From: Centroberyx gerrardi | Lineage: Eukaryota > Chordata > Actinopteri > Beryciformes > Berycidae | NCBI RefSeq assembly: GCF_048128805.1 | Contig: NC_135997.1 | Coordinates: 13,389,116 to 13,453,115, forward strand | Direction of reading: 5' to 3' | DNA length: 64,000 bases | In this document: one piece after another, positions 23,115-37,200 of the stretch | Numbering within the stretch: position 1 is the first letter of the stretch | How the letters are laid out: each line of letters begins with the position of its first letter | Position numbers and translations under genes: made by a program | Notes under the pieces: model-generated | Databases searched by the model: none | Told to the model about the DNA's origin: nothing | Seen by the model: only the letters and a program-made list of their open reading frames with translations

Positions 23115-26100
23115 AAAACCATTGTTCAGCTTCCAGTGGTCAAAATATATGAATCATAGCATTAGGGTTAATGAAGTGAGTCAGACAAGACACAGTCAAG
23201 AGGATACCGATGAAATTACTCAGGATGAATCAGAAACATTCTGGTGTACTGGACAGCACTTTGTTAAGAAAGAAAGAAGTTCTTGGTAGGTTTGAGTAAG
23301 TGTTGTGTTTCACTTCATAAAAAACACTTGAGATATAAACAGTTAGCTTGAAGCTAGCTGTGCAATTATTTGATTTTCTTGCAATATTGCAGAATCCTCG
23401 TCGATTAACAGTCAGCAAGTCAATTATAGTATCTTTGCTTTCACCCCAGGATGACATGATCATACCCTAACAGCAACAATGAAAACAAATCAAACTGATT
23501 TGACAGACTTATTTTTTGTTTTATTTTGAACCATCCCTCCCACTTCAGTTTCAGCATTTATCAAGAAACCAAAGACTCAGGAGGCAGAAGAGGGTTCCTC
23601 TGCGGTCTTTGAAGCAGAGACCGAGAAGCCTGACGCAAAAGTAAAATGGCAGTGCGACACAAAGGATATTGTCAGTGGCAACAAATATGCGGTCACAGCC
23701 GCTGGAAACAAGCACTCCCTCACCATAAAAGCCGTCACCATGGGAGATGCCAGTGTCTATGCGGTGATTGCTGGGGGGTCGAAGGTCAAGTTTGAGCTGA
23801 AGGTCTTACCAAAGCAAGGTGGGAGGCTTTGATGCTGCAGCTGTGTGTTTGAGGCTTCCACTCACTCATATGTGCTATGTAGCCGAAACAGAGCACAAAG
23901 CAACATGGAGCACTCAATGTAGAAAACCACTGAGGGAGTAAATACTGTACTGCACTGTATGTATTTGATGTTTCTGCACATGAACTCACTTCTGCGCTGT
24001 CTGATGAGCACCATTACTCTGGAGCTGCTTTGTGTGATCTATCTTTGTGAGCACAGTTCGCTCAATATAGGCGTTGCAAATGGGCAATCACTGACACAAT
24101 CACAATCATTTTGTCAGGCACTTATTTGTTAACAAACCCCACAGAGCACTGTATGTTACCATGACTGTGTGCTAAGTGTTTCATACACAACACTTGTGTT
24201 GTTAGCCTGCCAATGTGACCTGGTGAGGTCGTGTGTTTTGGATTTGATAAGGCGGAAGCAAATCTAAGAGAAAGGAGAGACAGAACGGCAGCAGACTGAT
24301 GGGCCTAGTGAGCTACAAGTGACTACTGACTGCCCACAGCTGTCTGTGGCTCGTATCATACCACCCTTGCTCCGTCTGTACGCCGACCTTGACCCTCACA
24401 CCGGCAGATTATTTCCTCATGAGTAACCGGCACTTGACTGGGGCTCAGGATAGGCATGACAAGCAGCTGATAACACACGGAAAATTGGTCGGCCATTTAA
24501 AGATGATAAGGCAGAAATATTTGGGTGATAAACGTTTTGAAAGCTTGCCAAAGAATATTTGGCTCTGACAAAACAGTGTTTAAAAGTATCTCAAATGGGT
24601 CAAATAGTTCAAATGTCTGTGTATACTCTGCATGCCTTCTGTGTTCCTTGGCACACTACAAAAATGGCCATCTTTGCAACTCATTTACAGTAAATCAAGT
24701 TGCTATTAAGTCCTAAAATGTTATATTTCTTAAAAGCAAGTGAAAAATAGATTTCACTCTTTTCCAAAGCAAATTGACTTTTTACAAGAGTTTTCTTGAA
24801 TTAGGTGGCAGTATCTTTTCATTTGTTTTTAAGAAGTAATACGGTACTTGATGACTTGTTAAGAGATGTTTGCAGTGTATGGACACCATCTTTGCCATTG
24901 TACGTGTCTCATTTGTGCCTTGTTGTCTCTATGGTATTTGTAATGCAGCAGCCCCTGAACCGGCAGGGACAGAGCCACCGGCTCCAGCTGAGGCCCCTGC
25001 TGGTGGAACAGGGGAACCCGCTGTGTCAGTGGAACAAGGCCCTGCTGCCCCACCTGCAGCTGAACCCAGGCCCACTGCAGAAGAGACCGCTGCCCCAGCA
25101 CATGATGCTCCTCCAGCTGAGTGTGGGTCACACAGTAGCATTCATTCATTCTTTCATTCATTCATACATTCATTCATTTATTCATCTATGTATATCACAA
25201 AACCTTGTTATCTTGGAATTACAAGGTCCCATCTAACAATTTCTTCAAAAATTAGATATTCACATACTGAAGTGTTGTTCTACAAAGAGTACAAAGAGTT
25301 AGATATTTTTGTATTTATTATTATTTACTTAAGTGGGTGAAAATCAGAATTTCTGCAAACCCACTTGAACTTCAGATTAAAAGGTTCCAAAAGGTTCTGT
25401 GAGTCAGTTACATGTGAGAAGAAATGTTAAGTCAGAAGTCAAGTCTATTTGTACAGCCCGAGTTTATTTGTATAGCTACAGTCTCAAAGGCCCACATTAA
25501 GAAATCACAAAGAGAGATCCAACCAACCAAACAAGAATAACTTTGTTTAGCTTGTTGAACAGTAAAAACACACACACACTAAAGATCTTAGAAATCAGGC
25601 ACAGTTAAGACAGTGAATTTAATGTATTTTATTTTTAGTTTGTATTCCATCCCAGCAATCATTCCTATGTGACCCACTACTTTAATTTCTTCTCCACATA
25701 GTTTTAAGGGGTTTCCCCATTTCCCCAAGTTTATTATTTTTTGGTCTCCAATAACAAAAATAGCACTGATATGCCAATTCTATTTAATTTGAAAGAATAC
25801 AAAATGTGCAGGATGGTCGGTTTAGTCATACAGTGATCCTGATTCAGTGGGTTAACTGATTAACACACTAAGCATTCATGAATATAGAAAAATAATCACT
25901 ATGATAAATTGTAATATAAAATCAAATATGTATTGCTTGACATATTGCACAGTCCTGTGTCTAATGGAACCATATAATTCTGAACAAAATGAATTATAAG
26001 GTACCATATGCAATTTTACCATGTTCAAAAGTCCCATTTCCATAGATTTTGATACTCTGCATTCAAAGTACCTTGAATGAAAACTTGAGAGTTCAGTATC

Positions 26101-29100
26101 TCAAAACTTCTCTGAAGATGTAAACTAGATGTAACCTTGTAATTCCAAGCTCACCACATGTTGTACTGTGGTTTAACAACTCTGCTGTCGACTGTGTCAC
26201 AGGTCTATTGAATGAACATAGCCTATCCCCTATGCTTTCTAACATGCTTTTGAATTTGAAGTTATTTGATTTTGAACTTTCTCAACTTCAATTATGGCAT
26301 TCTATTATGAACCTGTTGCATTTCCAGGTGGACAGCCTCCAGACACCAGGCAGGACCTGACTGGCCTCTTCACAGAGAAACCGCAGAGTGGAGAAGTCAC
26401 TGTGGGTGAGCAGCTCCAAAATACTGAATAAACAAACACGTTTCTCTTGAAAAACATAAATAATCTACCCTGCCTTGGGTGATTCTGTTAGATTTAAGAA
26501 AAAGAAAAAAAGTATTTGAAAAAGCTGTGTGTTAATAGCCTTTAGCTGTAACTTTTACCTTAGCTTTTAGCTTTTTATCATTAAATAATTTCATCAGCCT
26601 AATATTAAACACTGAGCCATCCAAGGTGGGAGGCACTGTGTGAAGAGGTTTTGGAAATAATGTTTTTTATCATGAAAAACATATAATCAAATATTATACA
26701 TATAATCAAAATGAAAAAATACTCAATTTTGTAGCAAATTCTATGTTGATTGTCTCACCACATACAAATTACAAAATATAAAAAGTTGTTAAGTTCATAT
26801 GATAATGCATGAGTTTAAGTTTATTTGTATAGTGGTATAACATAAAAGCAGCATAAAGCTATAAAAAAAACTAAAATATTACGACAAAAAACAAACAAAA
26901 AACAAAAAAACAAGAAGAAAAGAGAAGCAATCAATAATCTCTGAAGAGATAAAATAAATAAATAAATAAATGTATGTAAATGACACTGTTGAAACATATG
27001 GTAATCTATTCTGCTGTGCAGGTGAAAACATCACGTTTGTGGCTAAAGTGAATGCTGCCTCACTGCTGAAGAAACCCACCATCAAATGGTTCAAAGGGAA
27101 GTGGATGGACTTGGCCAGCAAGTCTGGAAAACACCTGCAGCTGAAGGAGCTGTATGACCGCAACACTAAGGTAAGACTAATGCTGCACAGAATAAAACAG
27201 AGACAGATTAATATTATCTTTCTCATATCTCTCCTCGTGCGACATGTGGTTACAGGCCTACACCTTTGAGATGCACATCATCGCAGCCAAGGCTAACTTT
27301 GCTGGAGGTTACAGGTGTGAGGTGTCATCCAGGGACAAGTTCGACAGCTGTAATTTTGATTTGAGTGTACATGGTGGGTTGGACTACTTTGTTTTGTCTG
27401 CTTATTTTTTATTTTTTGTTGTTGTTTCTAATCTCATTAATTTAGCCAATAATATGGTTCAGACTTTGTAGCTGTTTTTGAAAAATTCCTCAAATCAAGG
27501 GCTACTGGTGGTATTAGTATACATCTTTTTGTTGTCTTGTATCACAATGATTGATTCTTGTATTGCATTCCAGAGGCTTGCGCTGTCGAAGGTTTCGACA
27601 TAAGGGCAGCTTTTAGGCGCACGTAAGTTCTTTTTAATTTATTGAATCATCACATTTGGTGCTCATTCAGGGTTTGATTGTTGGCTCATATCTTTAATAC
27701 TATCCCACAGATATGACAGTGGACCAACATGTTCCCTCTTCATAGGGGGCTGAGCTATCCTTTTAACTTAGATATTGGAATCCTTGATCAATTTCTAACT
27801 AAATTCATTTTTAACTAATGTTTCTATTTTTAATATGCATTAGGTCGGCTCTTACTATCATCTTTAATGTGGTGCCAGTGGTATACTGTCAGTTTATTGT
27901 TACAGAGGGTACAAAGATTGTTTTAATTACTCTGCCCTAAATTGGTTTCAAAATTATCTTGAGTACAGAAAACAATGCATGTTTTATAAAAGGCCTTCAC
28001 TTGTGTTTTCCCAAAGGGAATTCCACAAGGTTCCATTCAAGGCCCTGTGCTATTTTGTGAGCGTGGAATTCTAAGGTTCTGAGATAGTGAGCATCAAAGA
28101 TCCCAGAAGGCAAAACAGTATTCACCTTATTTTTAAATATATAAACCCAAAATGTTCTTTTTTTAAAAAGATAACACCACACAATGATAAAGTATTCAAA
28201 GATCTAACTAAATTTTGATCAAATAAAAAAAGTCAGATAGAACCTTAGAATTCTAGGTTCACAATTTTCCATCTATATCAATAATATCATGTTGATAAAA
28301 GAGTAATTATGAATTATGAATCTATATGAAGAGGATATAGTCATTTGCCAGTGCATCATTATTTTTTGGGGCAATTTTAACCTTCACCAAGGTTTTAATT
28401 CTATTAGAAAATAGCTTGCAAATCTCAAATTAATTTATAATGAAATGTAATTCCCAAATGAGATAGCCACTGTTTGGAAAAAAGTGGCATTATGATATCT
28501 CAAAATTAAAACAAATCATGATCATTTTAAAGGATGGTAGGTAATTAAGTGATAAACTAACTAAGTTAAATTAAACCTGTGGAATAATTACTGCACTAAC
28601 TCATTTCGGTCTTTGAAAATATGAATTTGTTCCAATTCTGTTGTATTTAAGATATCTTAGCACCATACAGTGGTCTTTATTCTGCTTTGCCTGCTATTAC
28701 TTTATATAGACAGTATGGTGAAGACTCAAATGTGCGAGTTTAAACACGGTTCATACCTACAGTAGGAGGGCAGCTACTTAGACCTCTTTACTGCCTAATG
28801 ATAACTGCCAAAGCCACTGAAGAAATGTTTTGTTCTGTATTGAACCAGCAGGTACAATTGGGAACCACTAATAGAATTATCAAAAACCATTTAGAGATTC
28901 AAATGTATATTCCACTAGTGACAGTTCTATAAAGCAGTGGTCTCCAATCAGGTGCATTCAAAAGTTCAGAGTATGCAGTTTTTAATTTCAGCCAGAAACT
29001 ACACCAGCTGATTCCACTTATTACTTACCCCCTCTGTGGCTGAAGTTGTGCTAATTAGTGAAATGAGCTGATGTAATGAAAACCTGCAGTCTCTATAGGC

Positions 29101-31149
29101 CTTCAACTGCACATTATTTGAGACCACAAAAGCACAAAAAACAAACAAAAAACAAAAATAACCTCTGAAGAACCATCTCTTGCATACATTAGTGCATAAC
29201 TTGTAGTTGTTTTGATGCCACAGTTGATCAGGTAGTAATATTGCAGCCATTATTAGTCTGTCATCTTACTTAATTAACATTTAAGGTTCTAATTTGTTAC
29301 GATCTGCTTAGACATTAATCATATTGGATGATCAGGACATTTAATTAGCAGATTTAATAAGGAAGTAATACGGTTAGTTGCTTCATTAATGAACTACATT
29401 GGAGTAATTATCATGGTGTGTAAGGAGTAACTGTGGAAATGCTAACTTATTAGGGGTGAAGCTGCTAAGAAGAGAAGTGGACCATCAACAAGGTAGTGAG
29501 GGGGTTTGTTGCAACAGTGGAAGCTCATATTCAAACTCTGTGGACTCTGATTGGAAAAGCAAAGAGAACTCAGGACAAGGATCAGAGGCCTTCTCTCTCC
29601 TGTGACCTGCTTCTTCTCTTCTTTTGAGTCAAACAGAACCAGTGTTTTTGGATCATGCAGCCTCCATCTGCTGGGTTTTGAGAAAACGACCACAGGAGAA
29701 AGATCAAGAGAGGACTAAACATGTGCACTACCAGTCAAATGTTTGGACACACGCATTTTTCTTTATTTTTACTATTTTTCACATGTTAGATTAATAGTAA
29801 AGACATCAAAACTATTAAATAACACAAATGGACTTCAAAATCTAAATCAAAACTATCTTAGCTTTGGAAAGAAATTCATACATAGGCATGAACTTCACTA
29901 TTTATATTTGTCTAAGAAACAAATTTCAAGCATTTAAACATAAGCCAAAATCAAAATGGCTTAAAGATAATGAAAAACATAGTACATTCAATCAGGTGTG
30001 TCCAAACTTTGACTGGCAGTGTAGATTTTTAAAGAGATCTTAAAATGTGGTAGCTGTCATTGAGTTAACCTTTGACTGAGGCAGACCCAGATATTTGGAG
30101 ATTCTATAATTCGGTCCGGTTTAATAAACTGCTCAGTAGCACGTTCTGGTTTAAGGTCGGCCATCACCTCTCTCTGATCTACTACTAGGTCTCAATCAAA
30201 ACAGCAGAGCCAGCTGCACAAACAGCTACCCGGCAGAGTGAGCTTTGGCCCCGGTTTGATTGTATTAAAAAGTGCAGGATGTGCTAAGACACACGGGCTT
30301 TTCGGTGGTCTGGCCCTCCCATAGTTCTGCCACATGGAGGAAGTGCCGTAGTGTGCTGTAACTTTACCACATAAACCAGAGACTCACCGTCTAATCCTGC
30401 TGTGAGATCAGAGGCAGGAGACAAACACACGGCTAAATCTATGCCCTTGCCTACATCTTTCATCCCGTTGAGCGGGAGCGGAGCAGGCATTCCACACTAG
30501 ACCAGGTGGTTTCTCTAACCTGGAGTGCTTTGTTTTGTTCTTGTTTGGAGGATTGCTGCTGTTGCTCATGGCTTGAACATGGCAACAACTGTCTCTCCAA
30601 CAAGACATCTGCCTCTGCATTCATTTCTTTCATCCACCTATTCACCCATTTCATCTTGCAGCCTTTCCATATTTACATACACAACTTTTTTTTTTTATTT
30701 CTATCCACCTTTCAATATTTGTTTTGAACCATTTTTTTTTATTCTTGCTCTCTTTGCATGTGAGAGCTACAATAAACAAGAAAATGATTAAATAAATCAT
30801 AGTTGACACTGTAATATTGCCAAAGCCTAGGAATATAGAATTGTATTATTCAAAACAAATCATGCCTGTGGAAAAAATTAACATACGTCTATTCTTTTGA
30901 GAATTATAGCAATGTTGATATACTCAGTGATGAGAAATATCCCAGTATACAAAATGAAAAAAATAACCCACTGTGCTGTTGCTGATGTTTTGTTGCTGGT
31001 TGCTGATGTTTCTACAGTAGCACAGATGGAAATGAGGACTCAGGAGAACTGGACTTCAGCACCTTGTTAAAGAAGAGGTAAGTAGTTGCAAAATACTTTC
31101 TATAGTCTGTAGACCTTGAGCAAATTGAAACAAAAATAATTTATTGATT

Positions 31150-31226
<77 letters not shown>

Positions 31227-34200
31227 GTCTCCACATATCTCTTCAGAGAGTAAGCAACTTCTGCATTTACAGATTGGAATGATTCCCCTCTAGTACTAAC
31301 TTGATAAGCCTGAACGTCAACTCACAGCACGTCATGACTTAGGGTGACCAGATGTCTCAGGATTTTACACCAAAATTTCCTAATTTTGGTGTTCCTCCAA
31401 TCCTTGCATCCCACTGCCAATGTGAAAAAGCATGTGATTATATATATTGGATATTTGCATATCCAAATCTAATCTAATATTTCTACAAATTCATCCATAC
31501 AAGACCCGATGTCCCACCATATGTGGTTCTGAAAATCTACTCACCCTAGCTCACTTTTAACATAACACTGATCCCGTTCTAGACTAATCCTGCAATGGAC
31601 CGTATCACACCTCCTGCCTTGAGGACCTTCTCACAATTACTGTAATACACCAAACAGCAAATACGTCCGCTATACTTCACAGACATAGAGTCACTATTGT
31701 TTTTTTTCCCATCCTTTGTTATAAATTGTTTTCTCTGACACTTGAGTCATTCACAGTCTTTACTTAATACAAAGTCACCATCCCAACTTATCAAAATCAC
31801 TTTTATGCAGCATGCCCTATTATAAGAAATACCCCACATCCCATGTCATAACCCAACACAGCATAATGTTTGTTTGGTTGACTGACATTATTGATATTTA
31901 GGCCTAATTTGTAACAAGGTTAATTTCATTGCAGTTTTACAGCCACTACGATATTAATTAAAATATTAATTATGTTACAAAAATCTCATTTCTAATCTGT
32001 TGATTGATGTATTGGTGTTGCTTTTGAGATGCTCTGGATTTTTGTAGTGTGTTTTAATCCGTCTGGTTTGTTTTACCTTACTTGCCTCTTGGGTTCATCC
32101 TCTGAATGAGCAGCAGTTTTTTAAAACCCTCAACTCGGTAAGAAACTGCTGATGTTGTTATTTTGTCTGGGTGTCCTGTGGAAACTGTTTGTTTATATTG
32201 TGTGCAACTTTGAGTGAAATCTGCCAGCTTTCAATTAATTAAAGAAATGACTAACACTTTTCAATAAGCATAATTAAAAATGGTGAAAAAATAATGATTT
32301 CATATTTATTAATTATTATTTGATGATTAAGTAAAAACATAATAATGATTAGGACGTTTTCTATATTCTATATTTCTATTTCTTCTTATATTTAAAAACC
32401 TCTTGTTAATTTTCCTAACTATATATATGTAACTATATAATAAGGCCTCAGATAATGTTCATTTATGTCTTACAAATCACCTATTACTATGCAATCGTTC
32501 ATTTACTAAGCACTGCAAATTTTTAAATAATGTACACAATACCATTTACTATGAATTAGTAGGAAATAAACTTATCTACAATTAGTTGTTAGTTAGCCAT
32601 TAAATAATAATTACTAATAAATATGAAATAATGATTAATTCACAGTTCATTAATCTGTTAGTGATTATTGTAAAGTGTCACCAAAATGTGTTACTTGCAG
32701 TATAAATCTTAATATCTCTACCAATGATCTATAAATTGTAAAGTCTCTATTAAGCCACTAGTATACTGAATTCCTCTGGGCTGTTTTACCTGACCAGAGC
32801 CACACAGGTGAACGCAGAGCCTGACGTGGATGTGTGGGAGATTCTCCAGAAAGCCCCGGCTTCAGAATATGAGAAGATCGCTTTCCAGTACGGCATCACA
32901 GATCTGCGAGGCATGCTGAAAAGACTGAAGAAGATGAAGAAAGAGGAGAAGAAAAGTGCAGGTTGGTGCAGAATTTCTAACAGGATTCTAATAATTACAA
33001 CAGCAATAATAATGCAAAATGTAAGGTATAATAGCAACTGATTATTGTACATCTCATTACTGTACAACTTAGCTTTCCTCAGAAAGCTGGATCCTGCCTA
33101 CCAGGTGGAGAAGGGGCATAAAATTAAACTCGCCGTTGAGGTGGCCAATGCAGATGTTGAGGTGAAATGGCTGAAGAATGGACAGGAAATTCAGCCGACT
33201 GGAAGGTTGGAATTTGGAGAAAAACTGGCTCCTATTCACATCATTTCATTAAAACATACCTGTAGCCTACAACATGGAGTATTAAACAGATAGAATTACA
33301 ACTCTTAATTATGTTAATGCCATCTTTTCATTTCTCTTTTGCTTTCCTTATCTCCTCCTCTACCCCTCTTACCCCCATACCCCCCCGCCTCTCCCCTCAA
33401 TATGTGGATGGACTCACTACCTTGTCATTTCATTACATTACTAGCAAGTAAGTTTCCTAATGAGGGTAAAACAAATAACAATAATAAAATCTTTAAGTTC
33501 AAATGGCTCTTACAGTTTTACTGCTCACAAAACAACTGTGTATAAGCCCTTTCCCCAATGCATTTTCTGTCATTTTACCAACTTCATGTTTTCCCCGGTC
33601 CAAACCCTGAGAACTAAGTTGTCTGAAAAATAACACGTTTTATAATGCTGCAAATATAACAAGAAAGACATGACTTACTGAAAAAATCAAAAGATTTATG
33701 GAAGGTTTACAATTTGTGACAAGCAGCCTGTCCTTTGTCAAGGTACATCTTTGAGAGTGTCGGCAACATGCGCTACCTCACCATCAACCACTGCTCCTTG
33801 GCAGACGACGCAACATATACCTGCCTAGTGGGAGATGAGAAGTGCACCACTGAGCTCTTTGTCAAAGGTGTGTATGACTCACATGTAGCTCACAGCATAG
33901 ACATCAGATGGAGAAGGCAGTTGCAAGATCCACAGTGTGAATGAGTCACTCATTCTTATCTGTTATCTGTTGTCTCCAGAGCCTCCTGTCCTGATCCTGA
34001 AGAATCTAGAGGACCAGATGGTCATGAAGGGGGAGCGGGTGGAGCTTGAGTGCGAGGTGTCAGAGGAAGGAGCCCATGTAAAATGGTTCGACATTTTACT
34101 TTAAACTCACAAATCAAGCGCCTGCTAGTAGTCAAACTTTCACAAATCATGCTCCTGGATCATAGTTCCCAAAAATTAAACCTCAAAAATGTAGCATCAG

Positions 34201-37200
34201 CCACAAGGTTTAGGGCCAAATGAACCTCCAGCCACATCTACCCCAACCCATTAAGTTATTGGAGGTTACATGCTGACAGGGTCTCACAAAAGAAGTGCTG
34301 AAGTTTAGCCATACTTTTTTATTTAATGTAAACACTTGATATTATTTAATGTTTCGATTTCATCACTGCAGACAAAGCTCCAATTTATAGAATGTGTGCT
34401 GTCAGGTTAAGTGTCACTAATACCAAATTTTGTTTTTAATTTAACAACTTTGGCACAATTCATACATTCTATCAATTTAAAGCAGTTTTTCAGTTAGTGT
34501 GTCATAGTGCGCATTGCTCAGACACCCAGTAGATGGCATTTGAGTTTGTCATGGAAGCCCACATGGCTTCTCTGACTGACAGACAGATGCCAGCCCATTG
34601 AGCACAGTCTCTGTCACAGGCAGGGACATCTTGTATCACTGCTAGCAGTAAATTATCACCCCGGTGAAAAAGTCACATTGGCATTTTAGTATGTCCCATG
34701 TGACCTTTATCTGAAGGAGAAAGTCACTGCAAATATATATCCGTGTCTAAAATAATTTTCTTGGAATAGAAGCCAAAGATCTGTGTGAGGACAGGCTAAA
34801 TTGTGGGGAATTACAGGAATGCAGTCGAGTAATTATGAGAAACTGAAACTTTAAGTAAGAAATACTGTATGGCTGTCCCAATTAAAAAGCTAATAAATCA
34901 GTGCAATTGAGAAATCTGTAGTGTATTCATCCTGTCTAAATCTATTGAGCATTGCTTTACTTACATTTTTAAGCTCTTCATAATTTTCTAAGATGTCTAA
35001 GATGCATGATGTGTTTTTAGTATTTGCCAAATTATCAACAAGTATCAACCGGCACTGATCAGAGCTACCTAATAAGTTTAGTTTTGATCATTTTGGTATA
35101 TATTGGTATCTGAACATCTGTGCAGGGAGAAAGATGGTGTGGAGCTGACAAGAGACGAGTCCTTCAAGTATCGCTTCAAGAAAGACGGCTGCAAACATGT
35201 ACTGATCATTAATGAGGCCACAAAAGAAGACTGTGGGCACTACAAGGTTAAAACGAATGGGGGCGAGTCTGTGGCTGAGCTCATGGTGCAGGGTAAGTCC
35301 CATCGTATTTTGCTCCGGGTCTGAAACGCTATTGTCAGTAAAGAAGCTAAACAATCCAAAAACACATTCTCATGCCCCACCAATAGTCGTGTGGCCTTGT
35401 CACTGTTGGCATGCTGCCTAGCCTTGGGATGTGGAGGCTCTGGCCATTACCCACATCAGTCTGCCAAGGTTACTGAGCAGACAGAAGTCCAAATGCCAGC
35501 TAAAGTTAGAAGACATGGACCATTTTTACCTGAAGGGCACAGGTCCGCACAAGTGACCCTGTTTCTCTTGTCTCTGTCTCCCCTTCTCTCCTGTCTATTG
35601 TTTTGTTGTGCTGTTGATTTACTGTTGCTTACTGCACTGTGTATATGTATTTTTAATATATCATGAAATGTGGGCCAGCCATAGCAACCAAAAGCAAAAT
35701 AAAAGATAAGATCAGATAAGATAAGATAAGATAAGATAAGATAAGATAAGATAAGATATACTTTAATTGTCCCCCTGGGGAAATTTGTCCTTAGCCTGAA
35801 ACCTGAAAATATAACGTTGACCACGTATAAAATTTACCAATACACTATGTTGACATTGTTAAATGCTACATTTTCATAACATTGAGTAACAATTTGAATA
35901 TCCTTGTGACACAATTACCTCTAAAATCTGACATATTCCAGAGGTACGTGTCCCATGACAGAGGAAAAAAAAGTTGATCTTTGTAATAGTTTCTCTTTTT
36001 ATTAATTTTTAAAACTTTTTATTCTTATTTTTTTGTAGATGAAGGTTAAGTTGCGGTCTAAAAGTATGTTTTATTGATAGATGGTAGAATTCCTTCTAGT
36101 ACCATGGCACAACAGCCTGGTGATGCTGATGAAAGATCTGCACTCGACCCATCAGGATTTTGTAAGTTTGATTAGTAGATAGTAGTCAGTTGTTTTTTTA
36201 ATATATTTTGATTTGCCTTGTGATACTCAGTTTTTTTTTATTTTTGATTGCATACGCTTAGAAGTTTCAATTTCAATCCACAGGTAATCATTTAAGAATG
36301 ATGGATGGGGACGGTTCAAACTCATCCCTACACGGACGTAGGAAAAATATAAACATCTAAGAAACTGTCAGCTAGTTTCACCCTCTTTGTGACTACCAAG
36401 TAACCATGTCATCTCAGCATCATTAGCTTACAGAGCAGAAGTACTCATTATGGTACACAAAAACCCTTTCGATCATCATACAACAACCATCCAACTTTGG
36501 TTACAATTTGAGTTTTATGTATTCTCATGTTTTCATTTAGAATCTATCATTTAGTCCTGGCTAAATTTGAATATATATACGCACTTGTATGTTTGCATAT
36601 ATATTCATGTGCTGCGTATGTTTGTGTACGTATGTGTGTGTGTGTGTCCCAGGGGTTGTTGTGTGTAGATCACCATTTTAAACCTGATCCTCGTCCCTGA
36701 TCTGAGCCTGGTTAAGTTTATCTGCCGCTCTAATCAAACACTGAGCCTGCCAAGAGTTACCAGCTGCCGATGTGCAGCAGGGATCAACACCTCGGTCCGC
36801 AGCAGAACTCCCATTATAATGCCATTCCCAGCTCATTTGCTCTCCCTGGCAGCGAGCTAACATGACACTCCTGTAACCTTTACTAGGAGTGAGGTGTGAG
36901 TCACCTAGTCCAGATATCAGTTTCTCTGCGATAACTTTAATAACTCCCATGTACATTATTTCCCGTGATTTAATAGCCTCAGCCTCCCACATCTGGTGTT
37001 GATATCCCCCTACTTTATTTTCTGCCATAAATCCAATTAACTATTCCCCTTGTATCTGTTGCTAAGATACAACACACAAAGGCTTCAGTCAAGATAATGA
37101 ACACCTCTCGCTCTAACATATTATTACCATATTATCCTCACACACAATAGTTGCATCTTATTTCATCTTCTCATCACCTCCCGTAAAGCACAAGGCCTCC

